Shown one piece after another: positions 49,233-59,112 of a stretch of DNA of 64,000 nt. The DNA comes from Chloroflexota bacterium (lineage in GTDB: Bacteria > Chloroflexota > Anaerolineae > UBA4142). The notes under the pieces are model-generated. The model saw nothing but the letters and a program-made list of their open reading frames with translations, searched no databases and was not told the origin of the DNA. Each line of letters begins with the position of its first letter. Position 1 is the stretch's first letter. The position numbers and the translations under genes were made by a program. Location of the stretch: the NCBI GenBank assembly GCA_016208315.1, contig JACQYF010000018.1, positions 25,291-89,290 of the forward strand, read 5' to 3'.

Positions 49233-52049
49233 GTGTTGTTTGTGTCCGAAACTCTGGCGCGTTCGATCCTCGAACAAACCACGGAAGCGATTCTGGTTTG
49301 CGATGCCCAAGGCCGCGTCGCCGTCGCGAGCCATTCGGCGCGCGAACTGGTCGGCGCGGACCCCCTGGGGCGCCCCTTGCAAGAAGTGCTGCCGCTCCGT
49401 TTGGGACGCAGCCCGCGCCCGTGGCGCCGTCTCGAACGGCGCAAGCAGCCGCGGCTCACGCCGCAAGTGTCGTCCGCCGACTTTTGCGGCGGCCAGATCG
49501 TGCGCGGCGTCGAGGTGTACTTGTTGCGCGCTGACGGCCAATCCTTCGACCTGCTGATGAGCGCCGGCCCATTTCTCAACGCGCAAAAGCAATCCGTCGG
49601 CTGTCTCATGGCGTTGCTCGACGTCACCGACCGCAGCCAAATGCAAGACGCCTGGCTGGAAAGCAAAGAGCGCTTCGACCGCCTCGCCGGATCGAATCTC
49701 GTCGGCATCCTGGAGGCGAACGAGGAGACGGTTCTCGAAGCGAACGACGCGTTCCTTGACATCGTCGGCTACACGCGCGACGACCTGCGCGCCGGGCGCA
49801 TCCGCTGGCGCGAGCTGACGGCACGGCAAGATCCCGCCGCGGGCAATGGCAAGCTGCAGGAGCTCCTCAGCGCTGGCGGACTGAATCCCTTCGAAACGGA
49901 ATACCTCCGCAAGGATGGCCGCCGCGTCTCGGTCTTGGTCGGCGCGATGCTGGTCGAGGCGACCCCCTTCCGCTGGGTGGGCTTTGTGGTTAATCTCGCG
50001 CCGCGCAAGTTATCGGAAGAGGCGCTGCGGCTGTCCGAAGACCGCTTCGCCAAAGCGTTTCGCGCCTCGCCCGATGGCTTGAGCATCAGCCGCCTGGCCG
50101 ATGGTCAGATCCTCGAAGTCAACGACAGTTGGGAGCGTATCTTTGGCTATCGCAGGGATCAAGTCCTCTCGAAAAGCTCGCTCGAGCTCGACCTATTTGT
50201 GGATCCGAGCCAGCGCCAACGCATCGTCGAGCAACTAATGACTCAGGGCACGTTGCGCGATTTCGAATTGGAAATCCGCCGTCCGTCGGGCGAGCGGCGC
50301 ACGACGAGCTTGACGGTCGAGCGAATCAGGGTGGGTGGGGAAGACTGTTTGCTGGCTATGACCCGCGACATTACCGAGCAGAAAAAAGTAGAGCGCGAAC
50401 TGCGCGAAGCCAAAGAGAACCTGGAGGCGCGCGTGCAGGAGCGGACCGCCAACATGGCGAAAGTGAACCAAGCACTGGAATTGGAAATCGCCGAACGCGG
50501 GCGGACCGAGCAAGCGTTGCGCGCCAGTCGCGCCGAGCTGCAGGCCTTTTTGGAGTTAGCGCCGGACGCAATTGTCAGCGTCAATCGCGAAGGGCGCATC
50601 GTGCTCGTCAATAGTCAAACGGAAAAGATGTTCGGGTATACGCGCGACGAACTGTTGGGGAAACCGGTTGAGATTCTGCTGCCGACGCGTTTCAAAAATC
50701 TCCACATCCGGCATCGCGCCGACTATATCGCCGGGCCGGCGGTCCGGCCCATGGGCGTCGGTCTCGATCTTTCGGGTCGCCGCAAGGATGGCACCGATTT
50801 CCCGGTCGAGATCAGTCTCAGCCCGGTCCAAATGCAGGACGCCATGGTGATCACGAGCATCATTCGCGATGTGACGGACCGCAAGCGCGTGGAGGCAGCG
50901 CTGGCGCGGCAGACGCGCCGCTTGCAGGAGCAGGCCAATCTGATCGAGCTGGCGCACGACGCGATCTTGATGCTCGATATGGATGGCCGGATCACGTTTT
51001 GGAATCATGGGGCGCAAGAAATCTACGGTTGGACGGCTGACCAGGCGATGGGCCGTGTGACGCATGCGTTTTTGCAAACCCGATTTTCGGTGCCGCAGGA
51101 CCAGGTGCAGGCGAAATTGGTCGCCGAGGGACAATGGGAGGGCGAGGTCGAGCACACGACGCGCGACGGTGGGCGCCTCATCGTCGCCAGCCGCCAGGTG
51201 TTGCAGCGCGACGAGCACAACCAACCGCGCGCCATTTTGGAGATCAATCGCGATGTGACCCAGCGCAAGCGCGCCGAGGAGAAACTGATCGAAGAAATTG
51301 CCGAGCGCAAAAAATCGCAAGAGGAAATCCAAAAGCTCAATCGCGAGTTGAAAGACCGCGTGGACGAATTGGCGACCGTCAATCAGGAACTGGAGGCCTT
51401 TTCCTATTCCGTCTCGCACGACCTGCGCGCGCCGCTGCGCGGTATCGCCGGTTTTAGTCAGGCGTTGGTGGAAGATTACCACGACGTGCTCGACGAGCAA
51501 GGCAAGGATTATACCCGGCGCATCCACGCGGCCACGCGGCGGCTGACCCAATTGATTGACGATTTGCTCACGCTGTCACGCGTCACGCGCAGCGAGATGA
51601 ACCGCGAAACGATGATCGCGATCAGCGACCTGGCGTCGTCCATTGTGGCCCAATTGCGGACGCTGCACTCCGGGCGACAGGTAGACGTGTTGATTGCGCC
51701 GCACTTGGTCACGCGCGGCGATCAGCGCTTGCTGCGCGTCGCGTTAGAGAATCTGATCGGCAACGCCTGGAAGTTCACGTCCAAGGTCCCGCACGCGCGC
51801 ATTGAATTTGGCAGCGCCGGCAAAGAGGATGGCAGGACGATCTATTTCGTCCGCGATAACGGCGCGGGTTTCGATATGTCGTATGCCGGCAAGCTCTTCG
51901 GCCCCTTCCAGCGCCTCCACTCGTCGAACGAATTTCCGGGCACCGGCATCGGACTGGCGACGGTGCAGCGCATCGTCCACCGCCACGGCGGCCGCGTCTG
52001 GGCCGAAGGCGCGGTGGGTCAGGGCGCCACCTTTTACTTTACGCTGTAA
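49233..52049 (+). CDS. multi-PAS sensor histidine kinase
   Basis: 938 residues starting at GTG 49233, three nt after the cyclase stop. About five PAS units precede the kinase core, joined by coiled coils. The H-box [15 protein letters not shown] places the phosphorylated His at 729. The ATPase domain has the N-box [22 protein letters not shown] and GTGIGLATV. No membrane segment is seen, so it senses an intracellular signal. The phytochrome-type H-box pairs well with the Rcp1-like receiver that follows. Confidence 0.93.
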   Translation: MLFVSETLARSILEQTTEAILVCDAQGRVAVASHSARELVGADPLGRPLQEVLPLRLGRSPRPWRRLERRKQPRLTPQVSSADFCGGQIVRGVEVYLLRADGQSFDLLMSAGPFLNAQKQSVGCLMALLDVTDRSQMQDAWLESKERFDRLAGSNLVGILEANEETVLEANDAFLDIVGYTRDDLRAGRIRWRELTARQDPAAGNGKLQELLSAGGLNPFETEYLRKDGRRVSVLVGAMLVEATPFRWVGFVVNLAPRKLSEEALRLSEDRFAKAFRASPDGLSISRLADGQILEVNDSWERIFGYRRDQVLSKSSLELDLFVDPSQRQRIVEQLMTQGTLRDFELEIRRPSGERRTTSLTVERIRVGGEDCLLAMTRDITEQKKVERELREAKENLEARVQERTANMAKVNQALELEIAERGRTEQALRASRAELQAFLELAPDAIVSVNREGRIVLVNSQTEKMFGYTRDELLGKPVEILLPTRFKNLHIRHRADYIAGPAVRPMGVGLDLSGRRKDGTDFPVEISLSPVQMQDAMVITSIIRDVTDRKRVEAALARQTRRLQEQANLIELAHDAILMLDMDGRITFWNHGAQEIYGWTADQAMGRVTHAFLQTRFSVPQDQVQAKLVAEGQWEGEVEHTTRDGGRLIVASRQVLQRDEHNQPRAILEINRDVTQRKRAEEKLIEEIAERKKSQEEIQKLNRELKDRVDELATVNQELEAFSYSVSHDLRAPLRGIAGFSQALVEDYHDVLDEQGKDYTRRIHAATRRLTQLIDDLLTLSRVTRSEMNRETMIAISDLASSIVAQLRTLHSGRQVDVLIAPHLVTRGDQRLLRVALENLIGNAWKFTSKVPHARIEFGSAGKEDGRTIYFVRDNGAGFDMSYAGKLFGPFQRLHSSNEFPGTGIGLATVQRIVHRHGGRVWAEGAVGQGATFYFTL

Positions 52050-52066
52050 TCTCACGCGAGGATAAA

Positions 52067-52516
52067 ATGTACAATACCACTATCTTGCTCGTCGAAGACA
52101 ATCCCGACGACGAGGCGTTAACGCTGCGCGCGTTTCAGAAAAACAATATCAAGAATGCGGTCGTCGTCGCGCACGACGGCGTGGAGGCGCTGGACTATTT
52201 GTTTGGCGCGGGCGCGTATGCCGGGCGGGACGCCAACGAGCCGCCAGCCGTCATTTTGTTGGACATCAAGCTGCCCAAAATGGACGGGCTGGAAGTGTTG
52301 AGCCGCCTGCGCGCCGACGAACGTACGCGGCTCACCCCGGTCGTCATTCTCACATCGTCGAAAGAGGAGCAAGACCTCATCCGCGGATACTCGCTAGGCG
52401 CAAATTCCTACGTGCGCAAGCCGGTGGATTTCAGCCAATTCATGGAAGCCGTGCGGCAATTGGGCATGTATTGGCTCGTCTTGAACGAACCGGCCCCGGT
52501 GAAAGGAAGAGTTTAG
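52067..52516 (+). CDS. Rcp1-like single-domain response regulator
   Basis: 149 residues: a receiver domain with the acidic pair in VEDNPDDE, phospho-acceptor Asp66 in LLDIKLPKMDG, TSSKEEQD and YVRKPVDF. The extended loop DYLFGAGAYAGRDANEPP is typical of the Rcp1 group that serves phytochrome-like kinases. It has no output domain. It follows the kinase gene by 17 nt, and its TAG shares a base with the next start. Confidence 0.94.
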   Translation: MYNTTILLVEDNPDDEALTLRAFQKNNIKNAVVVAHDGVEALDYLFGAGAYAGRDANEPPAVILLDIKLPKMDGLEVLSRLRADERTRLTPVVILTSSKEEQDLIRGYSLGANSYVRKPVDFSQFMEAVRQLGMYWLVLNEPAPVKGRV

Positions 52517-54408
52517 TGAGCACCTTGCTCCACGTTTTGATCGTGGAAGACTCGGAGGACGATACGTTTCTGTTGGTGCGCCAATTACGCCAGGGCGGCT
52601 ACGACCCGGTCTACGAGCGCGTGGAAGCGCCCGCGGCACTGGAGCAGGCGCTCGCGCGGCAGACCTGGGATATCGTCATCTCGGACTATGCGATGCCGCG
52701 GTTCAGCGGCTTGGACGCGCTCAAGTTGGTCAAACAAAAGACGCCGCAGTTGCCGTTCATCCTCGTCTCGGGCACCATCGGCGAAGATACGGCCGTCGCG
52801 GCGATGCGCGCTGGCGCGCAGGATTACATTATGAAATCGAACTTGACCCGGCTCGCGCCCGCGGTCGAGCGCGAGCTGACGGAGGCGCAGGTGCGCCGCG
52901 CGCGCCAACAAGCCGAAGAGGAATTGCGCCGCAGCGACGAGCGGTTTCGTCTGACGGTCGAGGGGATTCGCGACTATGCGATCTTTATGCTCGATCCTGA
53001 AGGACATGTGATCAACTGGAACATCGGCGCCGAGCGCATCTTTGGCTATCGCGCGGTGGAAATCATCGGGCAGCACGTGGCGAGCTTTTATCCGCACGAG
53101 GATATGGCGCGCGGCAAGCCGGAGCAGGAGCTGGAGCGCGCCGCCCGCGAAGGCCGCTTCGAGGTCGAGGGCTGGCGGCGGCGGCGCGATGGGACGCAGT
53201 TTTGGGCGGACGTGGTGGTCACCGCGTTGCACGAAGGCGAGAACCTGCGCGCGTTCGTGGAGGTCGCGCGCGATGTGACCGAACGCAAACAGGCGCAGGA
53301 GGAAATCAAGCGCCAGGTCGAACGGCTCGGCGCGCTCCGCGCCATCGAGACGGCGATCAGTTCATCGCTCGACCTGCGCGTGACGTTGAGCATCATCCTC
53401 GATCAAGTTACGGCGCAGCTTCAGGTAGACGCCGCCGACGTGCTCCTGCTCAATCGCTCCTCGCAAGTTCTCGAATATGCGGCCTCGCGCGGCTTTCGCT
53501 CCAACGCGATCGCGCGTTCGCGGCTCCGCCTCGGCGAAGGGCATACCGGCCGGGCCGCGCTCGAGCGCCAATTGGTTTCCATCGCCGATTTGACGGCGCC
53601 CAATGGGCAATTGCTGCGCCATGACCTTTTGGCGGGCGAAGATTTCATTTCGTACTACGCCGCGCCGCTGGTCGCCAAGGGCCAGATCAAAGGGGTCCTG
53701 GAGATATTTCATCGCGCCGCGCTGAATCCCGACCAGGGCTGGCTCGATTTTCTGAACGCGCTCGTCGGGCAGGCGGCCATTGCCATTGACAATGCCAGTC
53801 TGTTTGACGAACTGCAGCGCTCGAACCTCGAACTCATGCTAGCGTACAACGCGACCATCGAGGGCTGGTCGCGCGCGCTGGATTTGCGCGATCGCGAGAC
53901 GGAGGGCCACACGCAGCGCGTGACCGAAATGGCGACGGACCTCGCCCGGCGCATGAACTTTGGCGAAGAAGCGCTCACCCACCTGCGCCGCGGCGCGCTG
54001 TTGCACGATATCGGCAAGATGGGCATTCCGGACCGCATCCTGCTCAAGCCCGGCCGGCTGAACACCGAGGAGTGGGATATTATGCGGCGCCATCCGATTT
54101 ACGCGTACGAATGGCTCTCGCCGATCACGTTTCTCGCGCCGTCGCTCGACATTCCCTATTGTCATCACGAAAAGTGGAATGGCGGCGGCTACCCGCGCGG
54201 GTTACGCGCCGAGGAAATTCCGCTGGCGGCCCGCATCTTTAGCGTAGTGGACGTGTGGGATGCGCTCACCTCCGATCGGCCCTACCGCCGAGCGTGGCCG
54301 AAGGAACAGGTCAAGCGCTATCTCCGTGAACAGACCGGCACGCAGTTTGATCGCCGCGTGCTAGACGCATTCATGGATATGAAGTTGGATGGGAATGGAC
54401 ATCATTGA
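52516..54408 (+). CDS. REC-PAS-GAF-HD-GYP c-di-GMP phosphodiesterase
   Basis: 630 residues from GTG 52516. Receiver domain with Asp57, PAS (about 140-260), GAF (about 275-425), HD-GYP (about 440-630). The HD pair is His497-Asp498 (LLHDIGKMGIPD), and HHEKWNGGGYPRG has the GYP signature (558-560). It should hydrolyse c-di-GMP when its receiver is phosphorylated, opposing the cyclase at the head of the run. Confidence 0.94.
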   Translation: MSTLLHVLIVEDSEDDTFLLVRQLRQGGYDPVYERVEAPAALEQALARQTWDIVISDYAMPRFSGLDALKLVKQKTPQLPFILVSGTIGEDTAVAAMRAGAQDYIMKSNLTRLAPAVERELTEAQVRRARQQAEEELRRSDERFRLTVEGIRDYAIFMLDPEGHVINWNIGAERIFGYRAVEIIGQHVASFYPHEDMARGKPEQELERAAREGRFEVEGWRRRRDGTQFWADVVVTALHEGENLRAFVEVARDVTERKQAQEEIKRQVERLGALRAIETAISSSLDLRVTLSIILDQVTAQLQVDAADVLLLNRSSQVLEYAASRGFRSNAIARSRLRLGEGHTGRAALERQLVSIADLTAPNGQLLRHDLLAGEDFISYYAAPLVAKGQIKGVLEIFHRAALNPDQGWLDFLNALVGQAAIAIDNASLFDELQRSNLELMLAYNATIEGWSRALDLRDRETEGHTQRVTEMATDLARRMNFGEEALTHLRRGALLHDIGKMGIPDRILLKPGRLNTEEWDIMRRHPIYAYEWLSPITFLAPSLDIPYCHHEKWNGGGYPRGLRAEEIPLAARIFSVVDVWDALTSDRPYRRAWPKEQVKRYLREQTGTQFDRRVLDAFMDMKLDGNGHH

Positions 54409-54476
54409 CGACCGTATAACTAAAACACAAGTCCGTCCGCGACATTCGCGGTAAATTTGGGCACAGGAGGCGAGGG

Positions 54477-55997
54477 GTGAAACGCGCGTTGTTATCATGC
54501 TCGGACAAGACGGGGCTAGCAGACCTGGCCCGAGTTTTGCAAGCGCACGAATTTGAATTGATCGCTTCGGGCGGCACCGCGGCGGCGATCCAGCAAGCGG
54601 GACTGCCGGTCCGGACGGTCGAATCGTTGACGGGCTTCCCGGAGATGATCGGCGGACGCGTCAAGACGCTGCATCCCGCCGTCCACGCGGGCATTCTCGC
54701 GCGGCGCACGCCGGAGCATTTGGCCGAACTGCAAGCGCACGCGCTCGCGCCGATTGACCTCGTCGTCGCGAACCTTTATCCATTTCAGGCGACCGTTTCC
54801 AAATCAGGAACCACCTTCGACGAAGCGGTCGAGCAGATTGACATCGGCGGCGTCACGCTCATCCGCGCGGCCGCCAAGAATTTCGAATGGGTGACGATCG
54901 TGTGCGAGCCGTCGGATTACGCGGCCGTCGCCGCGGAGATCGAACGCGCCGGCGAAACGACGCGCGCCACCCGCGCTGCGCTGGCGCTCAAAGCATTCCG
55001 CCACACGGCGAGTTACGATGCCGTCATCGCACAGTACCTTGTAGGACAAATTGCCAATTTGTCTAGCGAATTCCCCGCGACCCTCACCCTGCCCCTCGAA
55101 AAAGTTACCGATTTGCGCTATGGCGAAAATCCACACCAGCACGCGGCTTTGTATCGCGGCATCAACCAAGTCGGCCTCGCCGAGGCGCGGCATTTGCACG
55201 GCAAGCCGCTCTCGTTCACGAACTGGCTGGATGTGGAAGCGGCCTGGCGGGCGGCGAATAGTTTTGCTGAACCTGCGGCGGTGATTATCAAGCACGTAAC
55301 GCCCTGCGGGATCGCCAGCGATAAGAGTTTGTCGCGCGCCTATCTGGACGCGCGCGAATGCGATCCGTCGTCGGCGTTTGGCGGCGTGGTTGGGCTGAAT
55401 CGGTCGGTGGATGTCGGCACGGCGCGCGCGATCGCGGAGATTTTTACCGAGGTGATCATCGCGCCGCGCTTTGACGATGCCGCGTGCGAGATCCTACAAA
55501 AGAAAAAGGACTTGAGACTGCTCGAATTTGCGCCGGCGAGCGTAGGCGCCTGGGAACTGCGAACGGTCGGGGGCAGCTATTTGCTGCAAGACGCGGACGA
55601 CGCCGCGGCGCTCGAATGGCGCGTAGTCTCGCAGCGCGCGCCGACGCCCGAAGAGGAACGCGCGCTGCGTTTCGCTTGGCGCGCGGTCAAGCTCGTCAAG
55701 TCCAACGCCATCGTGCTCGCGCGCGACACGCGAACCGTCGGGATCGGCGCGGGGCAGATGAGCCGCGTCGAGTCGGTCAAAATCGCGGTGGACAAGGCGG
55801 GCGAGAAGGCGCGCGGGGCCGTGCTCGCGTCGGACGCGTACTTCCCATTCGCGGATGGCGTCGAGGCGGCTTGTAACGCCGGGGTTACGGCGATCGCCGA
55901 GACAGGCGGCTCACTTCGCGATCAAGAGGCCATCGAGATGGCAAATCGCTTTAACGTCGCGATGGTGTTTACGGGCACGCGGCACTTTAGGCATTGA
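54477..55997 (+). CDS. purH: bifunctional AICAR transformylase / IMP cyclohydrolase
   Basis: The 506-residue product starts at GTG 54477 behind AGGAGG. The cyclohydrolase part has CSDKTGLADLARVL, IASGGTA and GGRVKTLHPAVHAGILAR. The transformylase part has LRYGENPHQHAALY, VIIKHVTPCGIA and DPSSAFGG, and DAYFPFADGVEAA. It performs the last two steps of purine synthesis. A small palindrome (55045-55063) sits in frame between the two domains. The 3' end overlaps the convergent nnr gene by 11 bp. Confidence 0.96.
   Translation: MKRALLSCSDKTGLADLARVLQAHEFELIASGGTAAAIQQAGLPVRTVESLTGFPEMIGGRVKTLHPAVHAGILARRTPEHLAELQAHALAPIDLVVANLYPFQATVSKSGTTFDEAVEQIDIGGVTLIRAAAKNFEWVTIVCEPSDYAAVAAEIERAGETTRATRAALALKAFRHTASYDAVIAQYLVGQIANLSSEFPATLTLPLEKVTDLRYGENPHQHAALYRGINQVGLAEARHLHGKPLSFTNWLDVEAAWRAANSFAEPAAVIIKHVTPCGIASDKSLSRAYLDARECDPSSAFGGVVGLNRSVDVGTARAIAEIFTEVIIAPRFDDAACEILQKKKDLRLLEFAPASVGAWELRTVGGSYLLQDADDAAALEWRVVSQRAPTPEEERALRFAWRAVKLVKSNAIVLARDTRTVGIGAGQMSRVESVKIAVDKAGEKARGAVLASDAYFPFADGVEAACNAGVTAIAETGGSLRDQEAIEMANRFNVAMVFTGTRHFRH
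55045..55063. repeat. GACAAATTG-C-CAATTTGTC palindrome inside purH
   Basis: Perfect 9-bp arms around one base, read as QIANLS in the linker between the two PurH domains. Resembles the inverted repeat at 23439-23489. Confidence 0.8.
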
Positions 55998-57648
55998 GTG
56001 TGGGAGTATGGGAGTATGGGAGTGTGGGAGTTGCTCCCACACTCCCATACTCCCATACTTTTCTGATCGCGCGCGGCAACCTCGGCAGCAGATCACCCGC
56101 TATCGCGCCCGCGCGGCCGATTTCTTCCTCGGCGATTTTCCCGGCCAATCCGTGCAGGTACGCGCCGGCAACCGCCGCGTCGAAAGGCGCGAGTTTTTGG
56201 GCGAGGAGCGCGACGATCGTGCCCGCGAGCACATCGCCGGTTCCGGCGGTGGCGAGCGCGGGCGTGGCAAATGGAACCAGCGTCACGCGTCCATCGGGCG
56301 CAGCGACGACAGAGTGCGCGCCTTTCAGCACGACGATCTGTCGCCACTCGACCGCGAAACGCTGGGCAACGTTTACGCGGTCGGATTGAATCGCGCCGGT
56401 CGCGAGGCGGCACAAGGTTGACATCTCGCCGGGATGCGGCGTGAGAATCGCGGTGTTGGGCGCGAGGCGCGTCCACCAATCGGGCGTCTGCGAGAGCGCA
56501 AAGAGCGCATCGGCGTCAATCACCAGCGGCGCAAATGGATTTGTCATTCTGACAAGCAGCTCCTGCACAAACCGAATGGTCTTCGGGTTCCGTCCAAATC
56601 CGCAACCGATTAGGAGCGTGTCGTAGTCGCCGAGCGCGTTCACCAGTGGCTCGATTGCTTCAGGTGTGAGCGCGCCGTTATCGTCCGGCAGCGGAACATA
56701 GGTCGTCTCGTGCGCCGCCGCCGCGACCATCGGCTGGATCGAGCGCGCGAGCGCCAGCGTGACCAGCCCCGCGCCCGCGCGCGTCGCCGCCGACCCCGCT
56801 AAATACGCCGCGCCCACATAATTAGCCGACCCCGCGCAAATCATCGCCTTTCCATACGTGCCTTTGTGCGAATTTTGCGGACGCGCCGGAAGCCGCGCCG
56901 CAACCCCCTCCGCGCTCGCCACCTCAAGCGTCACGTCGCTCGCCCACTCTGCCGGAATCCCAATATCCGCAACCAGCAATTCGCCGACCGCGCCCGCGCC
57001 GGGGAATAGCAGCTGGCCGACCTTCGGAAAGGCAAAGGTCACGGTCAAATCCGCGGGAACCGCCGACGGATCAAGCGCGCCGGTGTCGGGATTCAGGCCG
57101 CTGGGGAGATCAACTGCCACGACGAGCGAGGATGCGGGATTCGAGACACGAGATGCGGGAACGATTTCCTTTATTTCCCTTGTTTCCTTCTTTTCCCTTG
57201 CGGCCTGCACCACGGCGAGCATCTCTTTCAACAGCCCTTCAATCGGCCGCGTCACCCCCGTGCCGAGGAGCGCGTCCACGATCACGTCGCTGCGCGCGAG
57301 CAGGTCCCTGAGCGCGGCGAAATCCTTGTCGTCCTCCGCGTGCGTTACAGGGATGCCGCGCTCGACGCACATTAGGAAATTCGCGTCGTCACCCTCGGTC
57401 TTGCGTTTCCAAAGATAGAGCGCGACACTTGCGCCGGCGTCGCGCAGAAAGCGCCCGCACACCAAGCCATCGCCGCCATTGTTTCCCGGGCCGACGAGCA
57501 CGAGCACGCGGCGGTCGCGCGACCCGCGCGCCAGAATCGCGTCGGCCACGGCTTTGCCCGCGCGTTCCATCATCATTGCAAACGTGTTGCCGCTTCGGTC
57601 GGCGCGCTGTTCGAGTAAGCGCATTTGATTGGCTGTGACGAGTTTCAT
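55987..57648 (-). CDS. nnr: bifunctional NAD(P)HX epimerase/dehydratase
   Basis: The 553-residue product from ATG 57648 repairs hydrated NAD(P)H. The N-terminal epimerase half has GPGNNGGDGLVCGR and DALLGTGVTRP; the C-terminal dehydratase half has GTYGKAMICAGS, LTPHPGEMSTL, VLKGAHSVVAAPDG and TAGTGDVLAGTI. A TTTCCCTTG-type tract (57136-57205) inserts KKETREIKE-like residues in the first half. The last about 24 residues (KVWEYGSVGATPTLPYSHTP) are encoded by the 25-bp-stem palindrome. Its start overlaps the DUF4129 stop (ATGA). Confidence 0.94.
   Translation of the reverse strand: MKLVTANQMRLLEQRADRSGNTFAMMMERAGKAVADAILARGSRDRRVLVLVGPGNNGGDGLVCGRFLRDAGASVALYLWKRKTEGDDANFLMCVERGIPVTHAEDDKDFAALRDLLARSDVIVDALLGTGVTRPIEGLLKEMLAVVQAAREKKETREIKEIVPASRVSNPASSLVVAVDLPSGLNPDTGALDPSAVPADLTVTFAFPKVGQLLFPGAGAVGELLVADIGIPAEWASDVTLEVASAEGVAARLPARPQNSHKGTYGKAMICAGSANYVGAAYLAGSAATRAGAGLVTLALARSIQPMVAAAAHETTYVPLPDDNGALTPEAIEPLVNALGDYDTLLIGCGFGRNPKTIRFVQELLVRMTNPFAPLVIDADALFALSQTPDWWTRLAPNTAILTPHPGEMSTLCRLATGAIQSDRVNVAQRFAVEWRQIVVLKGAHSVVAAPDGRVTLVPFATPALATAGTGDVLAGTIVALLAQKLAPFDAAVAGAYLHGLAGKIAEEEIGRAGAIAGDLLPRLPRAIRKVWEYGSVGATPTLPYSHTPTLNA
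56006..56058. repeat. CTCCCATA perfect 25-bp-stem hairpin
   Basis: Arms 56006-56030 and 56034-56058 are perfect complements with a 3-nt loop, made of GTATGGGA and GTGTGGGA octamers. It lies within the 3' end of nnr and directly after the purH stop, so it is both coding tail and probable terminator. Confidence 0.95.
57136..57205. repeat. TTTCCCTTG/GAGACACGAGATGCGG repeats inside nnr
   Basis: GATGCGGGATTCGAGACACGAGATGCGGGA and tandem TTTCCCTTGTTTCCTTC units encode an extra KETREIKEIVPASRVSNPA segment not expected in the epimerase domain. Confidence 0.75.
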
Positions 57649-59036
57649 TGTTTTATTCTCTTTTCTACTTCCTGCCACGCCTCGCGCACCCGATTGACTT
57701 GCTCCCTCCCCAAATCGCGTTCGGCGTAATGGACGGCGACGTAGGCATCGGTGATGGCGCGGATTTGCTCCGTCTCCTGGGGCCAATGCTGCTCCAAGCG
57801 CGGCAGGAATTCGTAAGGCGTCTCGGCGCTGCGGCGCGGCAGGCCCGCGTCGGCCGCGCGCGCCACGAGTGCCGCGTAGATTCGCCGGATGGATTCCGCG
57901 GCGATGCTCGCGCGGCGGCGCGCTCGCGCCTTTTTGACCCGCGCGTCGCGCAGCACGGCGCTGGCCTCATCCGCGCCCAGCGCCTCGCGAACATACGTCT
58001 CTTCTTCGATTTGCTCCATTCGCCTGTTCAACGCGCGGGCCATCAAGTAGCCGATACCTACGACGATTGCGATTATGCCGAGCACTTTCAAAATCGGCAG
58101 CAGGAGATTCAAGAGCGCGAGGTCGGGTTGGGCTTGTCTCAACGCCTCCTCGGTCCCCGGTGGAACAAGGTTGTTGAGCATTTGGCCCAAGTTTCCAAGA
58201 CCCGTCAAAAGCGGCCGGAGCAGCTCAACTAGCCAGCCCGCGACGAGGGCGAGTGGAATCAAGATCAGGAAGAACAGCCCGCTCACAATCGCGGCGAGCG
58301 GCGCGAATAGACGCACCAGCGCGTCGGCGGATTCCAGAGTCAAGATTTGGAGCATACCTAGCCCGAGCGCCATGACGAGCGCGACGGCGGCCAGCAAGTT
58401 GACGGCCCAGCGCGGCGCGAGCGGCAAGTTGCTGCCCATCTCGTCCATGCGCGCGAGCGCAATCGCCAAGAGGCCCAGAACAAAGTAGACGAAAATCACC
58501 GGGGCCGCGTCGTAGGAACCGATAAATCCGGCAAGGAGAAACAGTCCAAAGAACGCCACGATGCCGAGGCGAAATTGAAAACCGATAAACCAAAGCGTGA
58601 GCGGGCGCTGACCAAAACCCAAACCCCGGGTAAAAACGTACAGCACTCCGAGCGTCGCCAAGAACTCGGCCGAGGGCCCGCTGGAAAAGTTGCTGACCGC
58701 GGATAAATAACGCGGCAGCCAAGTGAAATCGAACAGCGCGGCCGACGGGTAAATCTCAACGCGGACAACGACCGAGAGCGTGAGCAGGCCGATGCCGATC
58801 GCGGCGAATTGCAGAATCGTCCAACGCCGTTTGAACCGCGGCAGCGTGCGCCCGGCGAGGAGCGCGAGCCAATACGCGACGAACAGCGCCAGCGGCGAAA
58901 CCGCGCGGAGATTCGGTCGCGCGGCGAAGAACGCGAGGATCGCGTAAACCCAACACGTTTCCATCGCGGCGAGCAGCGCAAAGCGCAATTCGCGGCGCGG
59001 CGAGAGCCGATGTAAGTCCCAGGTCTCAAGTCTCAA
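57645..59036 (-). CDS. multi-helix membrane protein with DUF4129 domain
   Basis: 463 residues if TTG 59036, which overlaps the DUF58 stop as TTGA, is used; ATG 58964 is an alternative. About seven to eight hydrophobic helices fill the first 330 residues. The soluble C-terminal DUF4129 domain is recognisable from RRIYAALVARAADAGLPRR, ETPYEFLPRL and ITDAYVAVHYAERD. In many bacteria this domain ends transglutaminase-like membrane proteins encoded with MoxR and DUF58; here no transglutaminase core is visible. Probably part of a MoxR-serviced surface complex. Confidence 0.82.
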   Translation of the reverse strand: MRLETWDLHRLSPRRELRFALLAAMETCWVYAILAFFAARPNLRAVSPLALFVAYWLALLAGRTLPRFKRRWTILQFAAIGIGLLTLSVVVRVEIYPSAALFDFTWLPRYLSAVSNFSSGPSAEFLATLGVLYVFTRGLGFGQRPLTLWFIGFQFRLGIVAFFGLFLLAGFIGSYDAAPVIFVYFVLGLLAIALARMDEMGSNLPLAPRWAVNLLAAVALVMALGLGMLQILTLESADALVRLFAPLAAIVSGLFFLILIPLALVAGWLVELLRPLLTGLGNLGQMLNNLVPPGTEEALRQAQPDLALLNLLLPILKVLGIIAIVVGIGYLMARALNRRMEQIEEETYVREALGADEASAVLRDARVKKARARRRASIAAESIRRIYAALVARAADAGLPRRSAETPYEFLPRLEQHWPQETEQIRAITDAYVAVHYAERDLGREQVNRVREAWQEVEKRIKQ

Positions 59037-59112
59037 GTCAAACCCTCCGCATGGTTGCCTGTGACCTGCGACGTGGTACTTGTGACCTGAGACATGTGAC
59101 CTGAGACCTGCC
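59014..59112. repeat. CTCAAGT and ACCTGAGAC repeats at the DUF58/DUF4129 junction
   Basis: AGTCCCAGGTCTCAAGTCTCAAGTC plus GTGACCTGAGACATGTGACCTGAGACC. These units encode the last about 20 residues of DUF58 (RQVSGHMSQVTSTTSQVTG) and the first residues of DUF4129. Confidence 0.88.
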
